Below are positions 21,020 through 32,136 of a stretch of DNA of 64,000 bases, piece after piece (within the stretch, counting starts at the first letter, position 1; every line of letters begins with the position of its first letter). A model generated the notes under the pieces. That model was not told the DNA's origin, ran no database searches, and saw nothing but the letters and a program-made list of their open reading frames with translations. Source of the DNA: Cryptomeria japonica. Lineage: Eukaryota > Streptophyta > Pinopsida > Cupressales > Cupressaceae. The stretch is from assembly GCF_030272615.1 (NCBI RefSeq), contig NC_081406.1:459200072-459264071 (forward strand). Direction: 5' to 3'. The translations under genes were made by a program, and so were the position numbers.

Positions 21020-22285
21020 TGATAAGTCGATGCTTTGAAATGTTTTTTATCATGACTCTTAGGTTTTTTGGTATCTTTTGGGTTGCATTGTGATAGTAAA
21101 GTATTGTGAACTGACTATATATAATCCATGTTTTAAAACTAAACTTAAGAAATCTTGTTTGAACTTTGTTAGTTAATTCCTACAGCCATGCCAATTTATT
21201 CTTGCAGCCAAATGATTTGTCCCTGTGATATGCAGATTATTTAGGATAATGTCATATGTGAGTTAATGAATGTATTAATTAAGTAAGATACATATGCATG
21301 TCCTTGTATGTTATTTTTGTTTTAGTGTAGATAATAATTGATGCTGAGGTGGATGATTTTTTTTTACGCCTAAGGACTGGAAAATCATTTTCAGATAACT
21401 GGCGGTCAAACTAAAGGGGATTCGAGCAAGCACAATGTATGGCATAATGTGACCAGTCATACTTCACCATGGGAGTTTAACTCTGGTGCATATTGAATTC
21501 GCAAAATATCACTTTGGTGTGCAAAGACTGTGGTTCGGTTTCAGATCCACGGTTCCTGCAGACAAGCTGTCAGTTATCTCCTTCATCTAACAATTATCCG
21601 CCTCTTCTTCTGGGCGTAACTTGAGTTGTCCATTATAGTTGATCTTTTATTTATAATAAGCTCTTCCTTCTTTCTTAGAGTTAGACAGGATGGAAAGGAA
21701 TTGAGCAGAGTTTTGTCAAGCATTCTGAATTTTTCTCTTTTAGAATATGTAATTATTTTCAGGAAGAAATCAAGAAGAATATGTTGTTTTGATCTGTTAA
21801 TAGTACTTTGTTGGGAGTTTGATATCACTCATCCAAGGGGGCCCACTTCGTGAGTGATCCTGTGTTTATGATCATTGAAGTTAGTTTTTACTTAGTTGCA
21901 GTAGAAGTTCATGACTAGATTGTTCCTACAACCACTGGAAATAGATCTGTTGACTATTCCTGCAGCCAAGACAGAACGGTGTGAATTTTGTTATTTTTAT
22001 TAGATCATTTCAGCAGTATTTTGTGAAGCTTTCATGTAGCCTTTTATGATTTCCATTCCTGCCTTTCCTTTCTGCATAATGTTAGTCACTGCCGTAATGC
22101 AGAATAATCATTTAAGGAGCTTAGTGCATATATATTGCAGACCCATTTCAAGTTTTACGTTCTTGGATTGATAACTAAATGAACACCAGCCATGAAAATA
22201 GTAAACTCTACCATATGAATGTCCGAAATTCAGATTGAGATTTCAATTAGAGGTATTATTATTATCATTATAGATGGGGTAGATA
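21020..22285 (+). repeat. Gypsy-2 5' LTR
   Basis: Starts TGATAAGTCGATGC and ends GGGGTAGATA, where the 3' copy ends GGGGTAGACA, so the terminal CA is mutated to TA. It is 1266 bp and aligns along its length with 30870-32136 with scattered substitutions. It contains several TTCCTGCAGCC-like motifs. No ORF of interest. Confidence 0.95.
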
Positions 22286-22289
22286 TTTT

Positions 22290-22306
22290 TGGCGTCATTG
22301 CTGGGG
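22290..22306 (+). other. Gypsy-2 primer binding site (tRNA-Asp-like)
   Basis: TGGCGTCATTGCTGGGG. The expected complement of a plant tRNA-Asp 3' end is TGGCGCCGTTGCCGGGG; the three differences are C to T or G to A. It lies a few bases after the LTR end. Confidence 0.8.
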
Positions 22307-22378
22307 ATTGTGTCAAACTAAGAACCTTTTATGATTATTTTAGTTTCTAGTTAATTGTTTGAAATTTCATGAATCTGC

Positions 22379-23300
22379 TTGCGTAATAGAAGAAGAGATG
22401 CCAGAGGTAGATTTATGACCACTCATACTACTCATGCAGAAGATAATTTTCTAGATATAAACCCTTTTGTTGTATTTTATCAAGTCCCACAGAATTTGAA
22501 TCACACTGAGTTTGAATTTCCAGAAGGTAGTCGTCAGTTCCTTTTTGGTCTACAAGAAGAAGAATTTCCTATAGTAACAACCCCCACAAGTCCAATGCAA
22601 GGGAACCCACCTCCTGTTGGGAATAATCCACCACCACCACCTAGTCCAACATTTGAGTTTCCCATCTCTGACCAACATGATAATGCTAACCTCAAGAACA
22701 TTCCAACATCTTCACTTCCTCAATTCTATGGGTTGGTGACAGAGGATCTAGATACATTTCTGTTTGAGTTTGATGTTCTTTGTAGGAGTTTTGACTATAC
22801 TACATATGCCCATAGACTCATAAATTTTCCAGCCACTTTGAAGGAGTCATCCTTGAGATGGTTTATGAGCTTGGGTAGTAGCACAATCAACATATGGGAT
22901 GAGATGAAACGGTTGTTTCTCGCAAAATATAAAGATTATTGTAGAGGCATTGATAGTCATGGGGATGATATCTTTAGAATGAAACAAACTAAAGATGAGA
23001 GCCTTGAGGATTATCTGGAAAGGTATTTGTTTAGTGTCAAGAAGTCCAAGCATAGTACTCTGAATGAAGATTCCCTCAAATTGATATTCTTGAGGGGTAT
23101 CAGTGATGAATGCACCGATTCCTTAGATCTCATGGGAGGAGGTGACATTACACAATCTACTTGGGCTGAAATAAGACAAATTTGCAAGAAGTATTCCAGA
23201 TCTACTTCTAAGAAGAATAGGAGATTTAAGCCAGGGGCACCATTATCATCATCTGGAACTGGAGTTTCTAGATTGGAAATGGAGTTTCTAGATTGGAACT
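22379..23300 (+). pseudogene. Gypsy-2 gag capsid region
   Basis: Retrotrans_gag (PF03732-like) region. After a Pro-rich N-terminal part (NPPPVGNNPPPPPSP), the capsid core reads LPQFYGLVTEDLDTFLFEF, FPATLKESSLRWFMSLG and WDEMKRLFLAKYKD, followed by QTKDESLEDYLERY. A 20-bp tandem duplication at about 23262-23301 (GGAGTTTCTAGATTGGAAAT and its copy) shifts the frame; without it gag would be continuous with the downstream frame. ATG-less upstream codons exist, so the start is uncertain. Confidence 0.9.
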
Positions 23301-23301
23301 T
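23262..23301 (+). repeat. 20-bp tandem duplication in Gypsy-2 gag
   Basis: Two adjacent 20-bp copies of GGAGTTTCTAGATTGGAA plus two bases. Since 20 is not a multiple of three, it moves the reading frame from frame 2 to frame 1. The VSRLE peptide is encoded by the first copy and again, in the pol frame, by the second. Confidence 0.9.
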
Positions 23302-23874
23302 AGCCATCTGTTAAAAGATTTCAAGGAGGATATTATAAACAATATGGCTACTCAATTGGATACATTGGCAACTAAGAAGAAGCATGAGGAAGCTGATGCA
23401 TTTCTTGCAGAATTCTGTCCTCATTGTAAGCAGTGGAAGAAATATTGTAGATGTAAGATGGCTTCAAATGATGAGGTACTTGATTTCAAACCAATTCAAG
23501 GTGAGGATGAACAAGTCTTCTATGTTGCTCAAAGAAGACCAAATTTTCAAAGACAAGGTATGCCACCTGATCCACTTTCTTTTTTTGGTTATAGTGGTAA
23601 TTCTTATGCACCAAATAACAAATGGCAACCCCAGTATTGTCAAAATTTTGGTAACTATCCACATTGGTATGGATCACAAGGCCAAGGACAACAATTTGCT
23701 AATCAAATCCCCTAGTGGCAGCAGCTATAGGGAAACTAGTATCCACCTCAAGGTTCAGGGAACCAGTTTCAAGGGAATTGACAACCTACCTCTCAATGGA
23801 GGGGAAACCCATCATGGTCATCCCAATCTTCTAGATATCAGCCCCCTGCTCAGCAGCCACAACCTCCTACTTTA
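23293..23874 (+). pseudogene. Gypsy-2 gag C-terminal region
   Basis: Continues gag in the frame of pol: LSHLLKDFKEDIINNMATQ, then a Cys-His-Cys cluster FCPHCKQWKKYCRCKMASN (about 23413-23466) that could bind zinc or nucleic acid, then a Gln/Pro/Tyr-rich tail (YGSQGQGQQFANQ and a PPAQQPQPP stretch). Stops at 23713, 23728, 23737 (all TAG) and 23779 (TGA). The Gln-rich tail explains why so many CAG-to-TAG changes fall here. Confidence 0.8.
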
Positions 23875-25053
23875 ATGCCTCCTCCTACAGCTACAGCTAC
23901 ACCTCCTAAGCCAACGCAGCTGCCTACTCAACCGTTGCCTAATCCAAATATCAAATCTCAGCAACAACAACAAGCTTATTTAGCTGATGCTAATCAATAC
24001 CCAACCTATTCTTTATCACTAGATGATATTCACCTTCAATCTGGGACAACTCTACCTAATCCCTCTCATCTAGTTATTACTAAGGTACAAGAAGAGGAGC
24101 CAATCTCTAATCCTAAAGATGTAATACCTCAGAATCAAATATTACCACCATTTCCCCATAGATTGAAAGACAAAGAAGTTTCCACTGAACAACAACAAAG
24201 CTTTGATATTCTTGATCAACTGAAGCACATTTGTGTTAAAATTCCATTGTTGCAAGCAATAAAGGATGTCCCAATATATGGTAAGGCATTCAGAGAAGCA
24301 TGCCTAAAGAAACCTGGTAGAAAGAAAAAGGATCCACAAATAGTTCATGTTATGGGTCAATTGGCTGATATTATGTTAGGAAAAATTGCTATTCCAAAGT
24401 ATTCTGATCTAGGTAGTCCTATTGTGAGTATAGTCATTAATGGCAGTCAAATAAAAAATGTTTTAGTTGATCTAGGGGTAGCCATTAATGTAATGACAAG
24501 GGAAGTAATGAAACATCTAGAGATAGATAGTTTAAGGGCTACACCCACAGTTCTCCAACTTGCTGATGGCTCTGTAGTAAGACTTGATGGTATCATAGAG
24601 GATATAGTAGTTATTCTAGATTCCTGGGAATATCCTACAGACTTTATGATTTTATCTCCAAAAGCAACATTGGGGGGATATCCAGTCATTTTGGGAAGAC
24701 CATGGTTTGCCACAACTAATGCATATTTTGGGTGTAGATCAGGGGACATGACTATTTCAGATGGCAGTTCGACAAAAACATTACCCTTGTATTCCCCAGC
24801 ACAACCTCAGCTTGAGCAGCAGCAGGCTGTTTGGCCTATTTTGGGCGACGAATCTGAAGAAATTGACTCTATTAATCACCTTATGATGATTAATCGAGTG
24901 CCACTCATGCAGTTATATGATGAAGAATCAATTCTTTATAAGGTCCTGATAAATGAATTAATAGAAGACCAAGAATTGCAGGAATTGGTTCCGAATATTG
25001 TAGGTTTGGACTTTCCTATGGCCACTGATATCTTGCATACCTTGTTGCTGTAG
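23875..25053 (+). pseudogene. Gypsy-2 protease region
   Basis: Pro/Gln-rich linker, then DQLKHICVKIPLLQAIKDVP and GKAFREACLKKPGRKKKDP, typical of the stretch before protease in Athila/Tat-like elements. The protease has VLVDLGVAINVMTREV at the active site, where D-L-G-A-S-x-N is expected (Ala-Ser now Val-Ala). It continues LQLADGSVVRLDGIIEDIV, the DSWEYPTDFMIL segment and PVILGRPWFATTNA (flap and C-terminal motif). TAG at 25051 separates it from RT. Confidence 0.9.
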
Positions 25054-26766
25054 GAATTGTCTTATTCTCATTTTTCTGATATAAATCAGATTGATCTTAC
25101 TATCAAGATAGAGGTGGAATGAAATAAATATTTGAACATCAATAAGAATATAGCAGACACTCAAAAGGATAGCCTAGTAGACTTGCTGAAACTCCATAGA
25201 AATGCTTTTGCATGGGATTACAAGGATATGAATGGAATTGATCTAGCAATTTGTACTCATCACATTTACATAAAGGATGAGAGTTTCCCCCTCACACAAC
25301 CTCAAAGAAGAGTCAACCCTGCCTTGAAGGAGATAGTTAAAGAAGAATTGTAGAAATTGTTGAAAGCTGGGTTTATCTATCCTATCTCTGACAGTCAATG
25401 GGTATCACCTTTGGTGATAGCTCCTAAAAAGGGAGGAAAATGGAGAGTATGTGTTGATTATAGAGCCTTGAACTTAGCCACAAGGAAGGATCATTTTCCA
25501 CTACCATTTGTGGATTAGGTATTCGATTCTCTTGCTGGTAAGAGATATTTTTCATTCCTGAATGGATTTAGTGGCTATAATCAGATACAAATAGCTCTTG
25601 AGGATCAGGAGAAAACAACATATACTTGCCCATGGGGCACTTATGCATATTCTGTTCTTCCTTTTGGGTTGTGTAATGCTCTAGCCACTTTTCAAAGGGC
25701 AGTGATCAGTATTTTTTTTGATATTTCTCAAGATATTATGGAAATTTACATGGATGACTTTAGAACTTATGGCTCTGAATTTGATCAAGCATTAGGTAAT
25801 TTGAAGAAAGTTTTGCAGTGGTGTGAAGACTACAACTTGTCTCTAAATAGTGAGAAGTGTTTCATTATGATGGAATAAGGAATATTCCTTGGTCATCATA
25901 TATCTATACATGGCATACAAGTGGATCGAGCAAAGATTGAGGTTATTCAGCATATTAATGACCCTGTGAAGCAGCAAGATGTGAGAAGTTTTCTTGGCCA
26001 TGCTGGATACTACAGAAGGTTTATCAAAGATTTCAGCAAAATTGCAAGTCCCTTATATTCACTACTTACTAAAGATGCAGAATTTAAATGGACCTCAGCA
26101 TGCAATGAAGTTGTTTTAAAGCTTAAGCATGCTTTGACTCAAGCACTAGTTCTAAAAGGACCTAATTGGTCTCTACCATTCCAAATCCATATTGATGCAT
26201 CTGATTATGCCGTAGGAGCAGTGCTGGGACAAAAAGTTGACAAGTTGGAAAATGCAATATATTATATCAGCAAGAATTTGCAGGGGTCTGAACTGAATTA
26301 TACAGTTACTGAAAAGAAAATGCTAGCTGTCATATAGGCCCTTAACAAGTTTAGACACTATATTACAGGGTATCCCATATTTGTGCATATAGATCATACT
26401 GCAATTAGATATCTCATGAATAAGCCATCAATCACCAGAAGACTGGCTTGCTGGTTATTGTTGATGCAGGAATTTGATATCACAGTTGTTGATAAGCCAG
26501 GGAAGTCTAATGTTGTTGTAGATTATCTTTCACGTCTTCAATTAGAGGAATATTCTACAATGATAGATGACACTTTTCCAGATGAGCATTTGTTTCTCAT
26601 ACAGGCTCATACTCCATGGTATGCTGATATTGCCAACTATTTAGCTGCAGCTAAAATGTCAATTTCTTTTTCTCATAAGGAAAGAAGGTTGCTAGTTGAA
26701 AAAAGTTTTAACTTTTCATGGATTGTTGATTGTCTATTTTATAATGGACCTAACCAAGTCATGTGA
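25054..26766 (+). pseudogene. Gypsy-2 reverse transcriptase and RNase H
   Basis: RVT_1 of the gypsy type: HRNAFAWDYKDMNGIDLAIC, then FIYPISDSQWVSPLVIAPKKG, WRVCVDYRALNLATRKDHFPLP, FSFLNGFSGYNQIQI, the FGLCNALATFQRAV box and IYMDDFRTYG with the Asp pair. The first catalytic Asp region reads FLNGFSG where FLDGFSG is expected, so the Asp appears mutated to Asn. RNase H follows with IHIDASDYAVGAVLGQK, KKMLAVI and FVHIDHTAIRYLMNK. Stops at 25120, 25351, 25516, 25876, 26335 and 26764; no indels. Confidence 0.93.
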
Positions 26767-28053
26767 AGATGTGTCAGAGAAGATGAAACATATGACATCC
26801 TACATGCATGTCATGATGAGCCATGTGGAGGTCATTTTGCTGCCAAAAGGACATCATTGAAAATACTCAAAACTGGATACTATTGGCGAACATTACACAA
26901 GGATGCAACTTAGGACACAAGGAAAGGTGATAGATGTTAGCGAATGGGCAGACCTATAAAATCTGATGAGATGTCACTATATCCTCAAATATCTGTTACA
27001 CCATTTGACAAGTGGGGATTAGATTTTGTTGGCCCCATTGAGCCACCTTCTAATGGCAAATCTTAAATCTTGGTATGTACAGACTATGTGACAAAATGGG
27101 TAGAAGCTAGAGCTATGCAACATGCAAGAGATAATAAGGTGGCTGAGTTTGTCTATGAAGAAATATTTACAAGGTATGGAGTACCAAGGGAAATTGTCTC
27201 AGATCAGGGACCTCAATTTACATCAACATTGATAAAAGCTTTGGTCAATGAATACAATATAAGACACAGGAAATCTACTCCATATCATCCACAGTCTAAT
27301 GGACAAGTAGAAATTACCAATAGAGAGCTTGAGGCTATTCTCACAAAAATAGTGTCTATCCACAAGAAACATTGGTCTCATCAACTTTCAGAGGCAATTT
27401 GGGCATATAGAACAACATGGAAAACATCAATTGGATTCACACCTTTTGAGATGGTTTATGGCAAAATGACAATGATGCCTATTGAATTTGAGCATAAAAC
27501 CTTGAGAACAACTCTACAACTGAATATGACATTGTCTAAAGCATAGAAGGAACACATTCAACAGTTAAATGTTCTTGATGAATGGAGGAAGATAGCTATT
27601 CAACAAACAGAATTGATTCAAAACCAAAGAGCAAGATGGCATGATAAATATATCAGAGAAAAGAAATTCAAAGTTGGTGATTGGGCACTCCTGTATGATT
27701 CCAGATATAAGGATGCTATGGGAAAACTCCAAACAAGGTGGTTAGGTCCTTATGAGGTAGAAGACATTTTTTAGAATGGAGCAGTCCGGTTGTCCACAAT
27801 AGATCTTGTTCAATTTAAACTCTTAGTGAATGGACACCGACTACGATTTTATCACAAGCCAACTACTAGAGAAGAGTTCCTGCAGCAGTTTGCGCTCCAA
27901 AGTGAAATAAAAGTTCCTGCAACAAATGGCAAGGTTCCTGTAGCAACTGCCAATGATTTAGTATCAATTCATGAGCTTCTTGTTGCACTTGAGTATGTTG
28001 ATAAAGGTGATGTTCCTGCAGCCTTTGCAGTGAACTTATTCACCATATCATAA
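26767..28053 (+). pseudogene. Gypsy-2 integrase
   Basis: Zinc region ILHACHDEPCGGHF and GDRC (stop) RMGR, where the first Cys of the usual CxxC is Gly. The core shows FDKWGLDFVGP (Asp), EIVSDQGPQFTSTL (Asp) and YHPQSNGQVEITNRELEAIL (Glu), so D-D-E is visible. It continues with WSHQLSEAIWAYRTTWKTS and FTPFEMVYGK, then the GPY/F-type segment RWLGPYEVEDIF. No chromodomain is seen. The tail (27850-28053) repeats a KVPAT-like phrase encoded by GTTCCTGCA units. Stops at 26911, 26938, 27064, 27544 and 27772; final TAA 28051. Confidence 0.93.
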
Positions 28054-28508
28054 TAAAATATTTCCATGGGAATATTGTTCTTTGTACATAAAGTTCCATC
28101 CACTACATTCCATTCCACTTTCTTACTTGTCACTTCATTTCATTTCGCCATCATTTTTGCCTAATTGCAGAAACATGTATATTGTACTTTATTTTAATTA
28201 TGCATTTATTAGTTCATTATGATTTTTATCTTGTTTAAATCCAGTCCAAACCCGAAATCTCGTCAGCCTATGTGGACACGTGCTAGGTTAAGTTGGGGGG
28301 GGGTACTTTATGGTCCTTTTTCCAATACGATTTATTATCATTTTTTTTTATATCTCGAATTGATTTCCTAACTGGCATTACTTATGATGATTATTATTTC
28401 ATGCAAGTGAATAATAAGGTCTGCCACCAAAATTAAGATATGTAGATTTTAGTTTTTTGTGAAACTGTCAAACATTTTGGTGAAGCTGCGGAAGTATCAG
28501 AGTAAAAG
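28054..28508 (+). other. Gypsy-2 spacer between pol and ORF3 with internal polypurine tract
   Basis: Non-coding 455 bp. It contains TTAAGTTGGGGGGGGG at 28288-28303, nearly the same as the terminal polypurine tract (TTAAAGTTGGGGGG). Internal tracts of this kind are known in plant gypsy elements that carry a 3' ORF. The rest is T-rich and shows no feature. Confidence 0.65.
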
Positions 28509-30857
28509 ATGGGTGGTGATCTAATTTGCCATGAGCCAATAGTCCATAAAGGGTTACTGCAGGATGTTGTTTGTGAGCATTATTTCCAAAACCACAGCTG
28601 GCTGGATTATTTTTTGAAAATCAGGGATTACAGCGATGAAATAACTGTGGAATTTATGCATTCCTTTGATGAAGGAGAAGCTATAGTTAAAGGGTTGAGG
28701 GTAATTGCTATGGAGCAGTGAATTGCAGAGGTCATAGGGTTGCTGCAGGAAAGAGAACTCTTTCCTGAATCAAAAGATGCAAGGAGTGCTAGGGCAGAGT
28801 TCACAATTTCCACTGACATACCCTTAATGGTGGACAGACAAGGGACTAGAAGGGTTTCTTTACTAGCATATTGGCCTCAGGTAGCTTTGTATGTTATGAA
28901 ATATATTACATGTGAAGGACGGTATTCAAATCTGCATTCATCTCATTTTAAGTTACTTAGTCATTTGCGTCATGGCCGGCGAGTTAATGTCCCAAATTTC
29001 TTGTATCATCTCATTTCTATAAGTGCTAAGGAGACTAGAAAATATGGAAATCACTCTGTTAGCCATCATGGACTGGTTAAGTTACTTGTACAATGGTCCC
29101 TGAGAGACATTTCACAAATGGAATGGGGTGTGTTAGAGGATATTCTGCAATTTAGGGTTGATGAAGCCCCTATTGCAAATAATCCGCCGACTCAAGAAGA
29201 GATTGTAGCAGAAGATCTTTCTGGTGAAGATGAGTGTTTGCTGGTTGCTGAAGGAGCCACAATTATTATGGAAGGAAATATTGAAGCAGATTCGATCGAA
29301 GAACAACCCTCTACTTCTCTTCAAAGAGATTCAATTGTTTTGCAAAGGGAAGGAAAAGAATTGGAAAATGATAAATCAGATGAAGAATTTGTTATCCGGC
29401 TGTAGGAAGCGCATATTCCTCCTGCAGCCAAGAGGCGTCGAGAAAAAACAAAAACTCCTACATCTGTTTCAAAAGTGTATGTAAGGAGAACAAGAAGGAG
29501 GACACAGAAGACGCAACCTATGAGTAATCCATCAGAGGTTATTGCAGTAGAAACTTTGGAAGAAGAAGATGCTGCAGAGAAGGAAATGCAAGAAAAGCCT
29601 ATGGAAGAGGAAATTCAAGAAAACCCTACAGAAGAAGAAATTCAAGAAGAAGTTGTAATGGATAAGCTAGCAAATCTTGCTTTCGTGGCATTGCAATTTG
29701 AAGAGACTGTTGATGATGTTCTACAACAACATGAAGAAAATGTGGGAGATATGTCAACTCAAAATGAGGAGTTTATTGAAGAAATCCCACGGTCTAAGGT
29801 AGGACCTATTAGACCTTCTTCATCCCTAACTAGTTTATCAATTGCTTTAACATTTTTTAGGCAATGGGAAATAGAGAAGGATAGGTTGTAGGGGATAATT
29901 AATAAGAAACAAAAAGAGATTGAAAAGAAAGATAATAAAATTAAAGAATTAGAAGCTAAGGTAGAAGAGATTTATGGTATGGTTCCTAAGATGATGCAGT
30001 GTAGGGCACCCCCAAGAATTTATGCAGTACATTTGAAAGAGCAGTATCTGAATTTCAGACTAAACCGCATTGTTAGGGACCTTAATCCATCCTTGGAAAC
30101 ACCTGAGGAATTCTATCATGCTTACCAAACCTCTCCATGTGCTGTAAGGAATTTGTTATGTGAATTATATTTACATAACTATACTATACCCCAAGATAGA
30201 GAATGGAATCCTTTATTGTATATTGGGGATTTCCATCTCAGAAATTTAATGTCATGGATCCAAAATGAGATGATCATAGGACCACAAGCCAGGGAGTTTG
30301 AAAAATTAGAACTTGACTGTCCATTGCCATTGAGGAGGGAATCAGAAGCACCCAGGGTTCTGTATTATGATTGAAAAAAGTTGCTAATAAGAGATGATGT
30401 TAGTAAGATAGTACTTCCAATGAGAGAGGAAGTCTATCAAGCGTATGAGCATTTGGTTCAGACCCACAGGACAACCGCACTAGAAGGGATAACTCAATGC
30501 TGGAATCATCTAGCAGATCATTTAAAACTGGGAGAACCTTACTCATTATAGAATTTTCATGCATCCATACAAAGAGCCTCCAAATACATACAGCTAGGCA
30601 GGGAGAAATCCAATAACTGGTTGCCATTAATCTTTCAGCCTTCGATCCTTATGTGGCCACTTTTGGCATGCCAACAAACAAAACAGAATTATGATGCAGT
30701 TGTAGAAGGAACAACTAGATGGTCCAGGTTGGAGAAAATGAAAGGATTTTATTGGAACTTGTCTTCTAAGGGAACCAGACAGGACACTGTTGGTGATTTC
30801 AGAGTTTCAGCAAAAATCAGAAATTTTCCTTTTGCTGCAGGAGCACCAAACCCTTAA
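28509..30857 (+). pseudogene. Gypsy-2 ORF3: long post-integrase ORF of unknown function
   Basis: One frame of 783 codons from ATG 28509 to TAA 30855, with five point stops (28719, 29403, 29889, 30372, 30549) and no frameshift. I do not recognise a named family. The N-terminal 220 residues contain MKYITCEGRYSNLH, HFKLLSHLRHGRRVNVPNFL and HSVSHHGLVKLLVQ, which resemble LINE ORF3 in the same window. Next come a basic patch (AAKRRREKTKTP, VRRTRRRTQK), a Glu-rich region (29560-29650) and a short coiled-coil (KKQKEIEKKDNKIKELEAK). The C-terminal 280 residues are moderately hydrophobic but have no clear membrane span or signal peptide, so an envelope call is not supported. It occupies the position of accessory ORFs in Athila/Ogre-like elements. 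Confidence 0.8.
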
Positions 30858-30869
30858 AGTTGGGGGGCA
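30855..30869 (+). other. Gypsy-2 polypurine tract
   Basis: TAAAGTTGGGGGGCA immediately before the 3' LTR start TGAGAAGTTG. It is the expected plus-strand primer site and overlaps the ORF3 stop codon. Confidence 0.8.
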
Positions 30870-32136
30870 TGAGAAGTTGATGCTTTGACATGTTTTTTAT
30901 CATGACTCTTAGGTTTTTTGGTATCTTTTGGGTTGCATTGTGATAGTAAAGTATTGTGAATTGACTATATGTAATCCATGCTTTAAAACTAAACTTAAGA
31001 AATCATGTTTGAACTTTGTCGGTTAATTCCTGCAGCCATGCCAATTTATTCCTGCAGCCAAATGATTTGTCCCTGTGATATGCGGATTATTTAGGATAAT
31101 GTCATATGTGAGTTAATGAATGTATTAATTAAGTAAGATACATATGCATGTCCTTGTATGTTATTTTTTGTTTTAGTGCAGATAATAATTGATGCTGCAA
31201 TGGATGATTTTCTTTCGCGCCTAAGGACTGGAGAATCACATTCAGATAACTGGAGGTCAAACTAAAGGGGATTCGAGCAAGCACAGTGTATGGCATAATC
31301 AGAGCAGTTATACTTCACCATGGGAGTTTAACTCTGGTGCATATTGAATTCACAAAATATCACTTTGGCGTGCAAAGGCTGTGGTTTGGTTTTAGATCCA
31401 CGGTTGTTGTAGCCAATCTCTCAATTATCTCCTTCATCTGACAATTATCCGCCTCTTCTTTTGGGCGTAACTTGAGTTGTCCATTGTAGTTGATCTTTTA
31501 TTTATAACAAGCTCTTCCTTCTTTCTTAGAGTTAGACAAGATGGAAAGGAATTGAGCAGAGTTTTGTCAAGCATTCTAATTTTTTCTCTTTTGGAATATG
31601 TAATCATTTTCAGGAAGAAATGAATAAGAATATGTTGTTCTGATCTGTTAATAGTACTTTGCTGGGAGTTTGATATCACTCATCCAAGGAGGCCCACTTG
31701 GTGAGTGATCCTTTGTTTATGGTCATTGAAGTTAGTTTTTACTTAGTTGCAGTAGAAGTTCATGACTGGATTGTACCTAAAGCCACTGGAAATAGATCCA
31801 TTGACTATTCCTATAGCCAAGACAGAACGGTGTGATTTCTGTTATTTTCATTAGACCATTTTAGTAGTGTTTTGTGAAGCTTTCATGTAGCCTTTTATGA
31901 TTTCCATTCCTTCCTTTCCTTTGTGCATAACTCTAGTCACTACAGTAATGCAAAATAATCATTTAAGGAGCTTAGTGCATATATATTGCAGACCCATTTC
32001 AAGTTTTACATTCCTGGATTGATAACTAAATGAACACCAGCCATGAAAATAGTAAACTCTACCATATGAATGTCCAAACTTCAGATTGAGATTTCAATTA
32101 GAGGTATTATTATTATCATTATAGTTGGGGTAGACA
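30870..32136 (+). repeat. Gypsy-2 3' LTR
   Basis: TGAGAAGTTGATGC ... GGGGTAGACA, 1267 bp, aligned end to end with 21020-22285. Scattered substitutions point to an old insertion; identity was not computed. It is followed by GTGGG. Confidence 0.95.

Larger units (their letters stand above)
21020..32136 (+). mobile_element. Gypsy-2: Ty3/gypsy element with extra 3' ORF, 11.1 kb
   Basis: LTR retrotransposon with LTRs of 1266 and 1267 bp, a tRNA-Asp-like primer site, gag, protease, RT, RNase H, integrase (gypsy order), a long additional ORF after integrase (28509-30857) and a polypurine tract. Affinity is closest to the Athila/Tat-like non-chromodomain group, judged by the primer site, the protease style, lack of a chromodomain and the 3' ORF; the exact lineage is inferred. 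It is inserted in LINE ORF3. From 23293 to 28053 and from 28509 to 30857 it preserves frame and is broken only by stops. Confidence 0.95.

Noticed and set aside
20801-21022. 73-codon ORF starting MSIYIGALSLLF
   Set aside because: Lies in a different frame from LINE ORF3, which explains the region better through the in-frame join to 32137.
28509-30857. Envelope-like gene in Gypsy-2
   Set aside because: Position fits, but no signal peptide, transmembrane span or cleavage motif is seen; described as an ORF of unknown function.
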